Shown: positions 7,012-10,039 of the stretch, one piece after another | Position numbering within the stretch: the first letter of the stretch is position 1 | Layout of the letters: the number at the start of each line of letters is the position of its first letter | Source: JAWXCM01 sp034408745 | GTDB lineage: Bacteria; Acidobacteriota; Terriglobia; Bryobacterales; Bryobacteraceae | Assembly: GCA_034408745.1 (NCBI GenBank) | Contig: JAWXCM010000226.1 | Span: forward strand, 1 to 10,039 | DNA length: 10,039 bases | Direction of reading: 5' to 3' | Made by a program: the position numbers and the translations under genes | Notes under the pieces: generated by a model | The model's database searches: none | What the model saw: only the letters and a program-made list of their open reading frames with translations | Told to the model about the DNA's origin: nothing

Positions 7012-7866
7012 TCACCCGATGTGAACATCCAGGATAGTGACCTCCGGGCGGCACCGAAATCGCACGCCGCCCAGGCTGCCGACACCTCGGGAGGTGTAGA
7101 TCAGCCGCCCGTCATTCCAGGGATGCAGTCCTGCCACGTAGCGCTTGTCCCGAACCGGAGCAAAACGCGCTCCACCCACCGGCAGCACCACCTGACCACC
7201 ATGGGTATGCCCGCACAGCATCAGATCCCATGGCTTCCGGCGTAGTTCGTCTTTGGTGTCCGGATTGTGCGCCAGCACGATTACCGGGTCTTTTGGGTTA
7301 TCGAGCCCTTCGAAGGCCGCAGCCCCGTCCACCTGCTGCGCCCACAAATCTCCGACGCCGGCCAGAGCAAACTTCTGTCCACGAACATTCATCGGCTGCC
7401 AGCGATTATGCAGCAGCGGAATGCCGGCCCGTTCCAGCATCCGCTCCACCGGAGTCGACTCTGCCATCGCCTTCCCCCACAAGCCACCGTCATGATTGCC
7501 GAGAACCCCAACCGTGGGCGCCACCCGCGCCAGTTCGCCCAGAATTCGTGTGTAGGCACCGGCATCATAACTGGCTCCGAGCGTAACAAAATCCCCCGTC
7601 AGGCAGATCAGGTCCGGTTTCTCCGCTGCCCCAAGCGCCGCCGCCTCTTCAATCAGACTCATCGGGACCACCCGCGATGCGTGCATGTCTGTGAGTTGCA
7701 GAATACGCACAGGCCGCTTCCCGTCCGGCTGCGAATCCCGTCCAAGGCGAACTGATGTGCGCTTGACTTCCAGCCAGCGAGGCTCGGCATAGCCGGCGTA
7801 GCCCGCACCGGTACAAAGGGCAGCGAGCCCGGCACCGGCAGCACCAAAGAAGAATCGGCGATTCAT
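7012..7866 (-). CDS. Calcineurin-like metallophosphoesterase with Tat-like signal
   Basis: The 284-aa protein carries the complete dinuclear-metal motif set of the calcineurin-like phosphoesterase superfamily: LTDMH (Asp60, His62), TGDFV (Asp92), GNHD (Asn124, His125), LAHNPD (His200) and GHTHGGQ (His220, His222). Length and motif spacing resemble the YkuE/YaeI group, whose members are peripheral membrane or exported phosphodiesterases, some acting on lipid-linked phosphates. The substrate here cannot be read from the sequence. The N-terminus MNRRFFFGAAGAGLAALCTG has twin arginines followed by a hydrophobic stretch, suggesting Tat export or a membrane anchor. The start is an ATG at 7866 with no strong Shine-Dalgarno. 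The gene lies 87 bp after the flavin reductase-dehydrogenase fusion and 169 bp before the DciA-like gene, so it may be transcribed alone or by read-through. Confidence 0.92.
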   Translation of the reverse strand: MNRRFFFGAAGAGLAALCTGAGYAGYAEPRWLEVKRTSVRLGRDSQPDGKRPVRILQLTDMHASRVVPMSLIEEAAALGAAEKPDLICLTGDFVTLGASYDAGAYTRILGELARVAPTVGVLGNHDGGLWGKAMAESTPVERMLERAGIPLLHNRWQPMNVRGQKFALAGVGDLWAQQVDGAAAFEGLDNPKDPVIVLAHNPDTKDELRRKPWDLMLCGHTHGGQVVLPVGGARFAPVRDKRYVAGLHPWNDGRLIYTSRGVGSLGGVRFRCRPEVTILDVHIG

Positions 7867-7879
7867 GGCGTAACTGGCC

Positions 7880-7888
7880 AGTATCTCA
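7880..7888 (-). promoter_or_regulatory. Weak extended -10 element before the metallophosphoesterase
   Basis: TGAGATACT on the minus strand resembles an extended -10 (TGn followed by GATACT) ending 13 bp before the ATG at 7866. No -35 box is visible 16-18 bp upstream, so the call is tentative. Confidence 0.2.
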
Positions 7889-7953
7889 GGCTGCCGCTAC
7901 GGCCCGGCGAAGAGCCTTCCCACGCAATCTCGGCCGCTCGATGCTGGAAGCCC

Positions 7954-9765
7954 TCAAATACTCGGAGGCGACTTATGGGCGGCCCGCGTCACTCCGCACT
8001 CCACCCACGCCTCAGTCCGCAGGCTGCGAGCCATGCAGAGTGCGATCTCCAGGTCGCGCCGTCCATCTTCAGCCGTCGCCGAGGGAGCCCGATTCTCTGC
8101 CACAGCGGCAAGAAACTCTCGAATTTCCGTCACGTATCCTGTCCCGTCCTTACCCTCGATGCGGCGACGCTCCCGACCGAGTTCCGGACGCATCAGCCGC
8201 TGTGCAAGACTGGCGGGACGGATCATCGAAACCAGCCGCACGGCAGCGGTCGGACGCGCCGGATAGAAATCGTAGAACGGGCGGTTGCCCCAGAGGTGGA
8301 ACGTGCCGCGGTCGCCCGCAACAACAATGTCAGGGCTGTCGCCCCGCGGCGTCGACCAGCTGGCCAGCATGTGTCCCTGCCAGCCATACCGGCTCGAAAA
8401 CAGCACCTGCGCGCTGTCCTCGCCTTCCATGGATGTGTGAATCTGCATCGCCCGCGTGGCCAGCACCCGATCCGGTTCCCCCATCAGCAGGCGCAGTGTT
8501 CGCAGGTAATGCACCCCAATGTCGAGCAGTACTCCCCCACCCATCTGCTCCGCTTTCGCTTTCCAGCCCGAGGGCCGGTACACTCCGCCGGCGATCGCAT
8601 TCCAGTACAACGGTTCACCCGCGTCACCGCGTGCCATGTCACGAGCAACCGCACTCACGTCGGGCCGGAAGTGCATGTTCTCGGCGACCATCAGCAGAAC
8701 TCCGGCTCGGCGCGCCGCGTCGATGATCGCGTCTGCGTCCTCCAGTGTGTTCGCGACCGGCTTCTCCAGCAGGATGTGCTTGCCGCCCGAAGCAGCCGCT
8801 TCCACAGCCATTCGGTGAATGTGATGCGGCAGCACCAGCGACATGGCCTCGAAGCGCCGGTCTTCCGCGGCGCGTTCCAGCCCGACCACATACCCCGTCG
8901 CTCCGACCCGCCGTGCGAAAGAAGCCGTACGATCTTCGGTTCGTCCGCAAACCCACAACTCGACCTCAGGACTGGCTTCACGGAACAGACGGCAATGATA
9001 CGATCCCCAGCTGCCGGTTCCAGCTACGCAAACACGCATTTTGCGCTTCAGAATGGCGGGAGTGGCGGGAGGTTTCAGTATCCGGCTGCGGTCGACAAAA
9101 CCGTACGGCTCCTGCGCGTCGATCTCCGCATCGGTGAAGCCTCCGTCGTGATAGGTAAGAGCGGGTAAATCCGGCTTCTCAGCTCCCCCCCTGCGACGGA
9201 CGAGGAACTGCCGCAGACGCTCCTGTAGTCCGAGGGTCGAGAGCAGCCTCGAAACTGCCTGCGTAAGCCGTGTCGCGACATCGGGCCGCCCGCCCGCGAC
9301 CTCGGGATACAGCAGCGGCAACTGGCCAGGACTGTGCTTGCGCGATTCGAGAACCCGCCCCGTCATGACCGTGTGATCGCCAGTATCGAGCACCTCGTCA
9401 AGCTCGCAAAAGATCGTCAGCGAGCACCCCGGCACAAAGGGTATCCCGTGCCTCCCGTCCATCCGGACTTCCACGCCAAGCGCGGTCGCTTTGTCCGGAC
9501 CGCGGCGGCGCATCTCAATGAACTTTCGCGCCAGCTCGTGCTGATCCTCACGGAACACGCTGACGGAGAATCGTTTTTCGCGGCGCACTGCGCCTTCGAG
9601 AGGATAGACTCGATTGGGATTGATGATCAGCTTTGGTGGGTCGAGCCCCGCCTGTCCAAAGTTGGCGCACATCCAGAACTCGACGTCTTCGCCGTCGCGG
9701 CAGCAGACAACGGAACAGACAGCCTGAATCCGTGTGTCCCAGATCGTGCTCGCCGGAACCCTCAT
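7954..9765 (-). CDS. Fusion of a flavin-reductase-like domain with a Gfo/Idh/MocA dehydrogenase
   Basis: A single 603-codon frame starts at the first possible ATG after an in-frame TGA. Residues about 8-155 resemble flavin reductases of the FMN-binding split-barrel fold: GQAGLDPPKLIINPNR (38-52), FSVSVFREDQHELARKF (66-82), GIPFVPGCSLTIFCELD (107-123), TGDHTVMTGRV (128-138) and LPLLY (149-153). Residues 165-242 are a linker of unknown type. Residues 243-603 form a Gfo/Idh/MocA oxidoreductase: Rossmann GTGSWG (249-254), LEKP (333-336) with the conserved Lys335, and GGGVLLDIGVHYL (409-421). The usual Asp three residues after His419 is Arg422. Such dehydrogenases oxidise or reduce sugars and related alcohols with NAD(P). 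Flavin reductases bind FMN and pass electrons from NAD(P)H or serve a partner monooxygenase. Their joint reaction is unknown. Met243 could be an internal start for the dehydrogenase alone, but no good Shine-Dalgarno precedes it and no stop separates the halves. Confidence 0.82.
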   Translation of the reverse strand: MRVPASTIWDTRIQAVCSVVCCRDGEDVEFWMCANFGQAGLDPPKLIINPNRVYPLEGAVRREKRFSVSVFREDQHELARKFIEMRRRGPDKATALGVEVRMDGRHGIPFVPGCSLTIFCELDEVLDTGDHTVMTGRVLESRKHSPGQLPLLYPEVAGGRPDVATRLTQAVSRLLSTLGLQERLRQFLVRRRGGAEKPDLPALTYHDGGFTDAEIDAQEPYGFVDRSRILKPPATPAILKRKMRVCVAGTGSWGSYHCRLFREASPEVELWVCGRTEDRTASFARRVGATGYVVGLERAAEDRRFEAMSLVLPHHIHRMAVEAAASGGKHILLEKPVANTLEDADAIIDAARRAGVLLMVAENMHFRPDVSAVARDMARGDAGEPLYWNAIAGGVYRPSGWKAKAEQMGGGVLLDIGVHYLRTLRLLMGEPDRVLATRAMQIHTSMEGEDSAQVLFSSRYGWQGHMLASWSTPRGDSPDIVVAGDRGTFHLWGNRPFYDFYPARPTAAVRLVSMIRPASLAQRLMRPELGRERRRIEGKDGTGYVTEIREFLAAVAENRAPSATAEDGRRDLEIALCMARSLRTEAWVECGVTRAAHKSPPSI

Positions 9766-9766
9766 C

Positions 9767-9943
9767 TCACGCCAGATCCAGTGTCAGCAGATGCCGCCGG
9801 ACGCGAGTCTCGGTATCGACCATCGCGGACAGGATGTCAGCCAGGAACAGCGTGTGGCCATTGAGCAGGGAGTGAGCGGTGGAAACGCGGCAGCTAATGC
9901 ACGCCATCGCTCCATCCAGATACAGGCCGCCCTCGCCTTCATC
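9767..9943 (-). pseudogene. C-terminal remnant of a second flavin-reductase-like protein
   Basis: After an in-frame TAG (9944-9946) the frame is open for 58 codons and ends at a TGA one base before the ATG of the fusion gene. Its translation contains EGGLYLDGAMACISCR, then NGHTLFLADI. This resembles the late part of a flavin reductase domain, where a Cys-containing strand is followed by a conserved HT motif; the fusion downstream has TIFCELD and GDHTVMTGRV at the same places. The N-terminal two thirds of such a domain is missing, and none of the three minus-strand frames upstream restores it within the window. The 1-nt spacing to the next gene suggests it was once a translated, coupled partner. 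A 46-aa product from the internal ATG at 9904 is possible but would not form a complete domain. The alternative is a nonsense or frameshift error in a longer gene. Confidence 0.5.
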
Positions 9944-10039
9944 CTAAAAACGGCAGTTGATTCCGGGTTCGTGGTTTGAAGTAGTTGATACTGTTGGGAA
10001 TGACTGACCAAAAGGCGTTGGTATCGGGTCACCCGGAGG
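9944..10039. other. Lower-GC stretch upstream of the flavin reductase remnant
   Basis: Bases 9944-10020 are about 45% GC by hand count, against roughly 60% in neighbouring genes. No reading frame here resembles a known family, and no inverted repeat, promoter or tRNA is evident. It abuts the point where the flavin reductase homology stops, so it may mark a rearrangement junction. Confidence 0.35.

Noticed and set aside
7867..7953. Frameshifted extension of the dehydrogenase C-terminus into the 87-bp gap
   Set aside because: A +2 frame stays open to a TGA at about 7889-7891, but the dehydrogenase already has a normal-length end and the extra residues (Arg/Ala-rich) match nothing I recognise.
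7975..9168. Long plus-strand open frame opposite the dehydrogenase domain
   Set aside because: Its translation is rich in Arg, Pro and Ser with no recognisable motif and lies wholly opposite a well-supported gene. Long antisense frames are common in GC-rich coding DNA.
9784..10032. 82-codon minus-strand frame upstream of the fusion
   Set aside because: It is in a different frame from the flavin-reductase-like remnant, shows no family motif, and overlaps the stretch whose other frame has clear similarity.

Overview
The window is GC-rich (about 60% by eye) bacterial chromosome. Every gene I can support lies on the minus strand, so transcription runs from high to low coordinates. Three things point to an Acidobacteriota member of the Bryobacterales / Solibacter type: a DUF1549-DUF1553 gene paired with DUF1501, a secreted Ig-like protein with NxxGxxAF repeats, and housekeeping genes with GTG and TTG starts. 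Planctomycetes also carry DUF1549-DUF1553/DUF1501 pairs, so this placement is inference. No RNA gene, CRISPR array, intact insertion sequence or phage gene was seen.

Layout in transcription order. (1) 10039-9767: a short stretch of lower GC with no recognisable gene, then a 58-codon remnant resembling the C-terminal part of a flavin reductase domain. (2) 9765-7954: one uninterrupted 603-codon frame joining an N-terminal flavin-reductase-like (FMN-binding split barrel) domain to a C-terminal Gfo/Idh/MocA dehydrogenase. (3) 7866-7012: a metallophosphoesterase with a Tat-like N-terminus. (4) 6842-4718: a tight operon of a DciA/DUF721 protein, gatC and gatA, each joined to the next by a 4-bp stop/start overlap, with a plausible sigma70-type promoter just upstream. 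(5) 4646-1: an export module of a DUF1549/DUF1553 protein with one CxxCH haem motif, a Tat-exported DUF1501 protein, and a secreted Ig-like/NxxGxxAF-repeat protein whose 3' end runs off the window. The last two genes of the module overlap by 4 bp.

How they work together. GatC and GatA are two of the three subunits of the GatCAB amidotransferase that makes Gln-tRNA(Gln) and/or Asn-tRNA(Asn); gatB is not in the window. The DciA-like protein is expected to act at replication initiation (helicase loading) and is apparently co-expressed with them. The module at 1-4646 encodes three proteins predicted to leave the cytoplasm and to be made from one transcript; the substrate of such modules is not established. 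The most unusual item is the flavin reductase-dehydrogenase fusion preceded by the remnant of a second flavin reductase.
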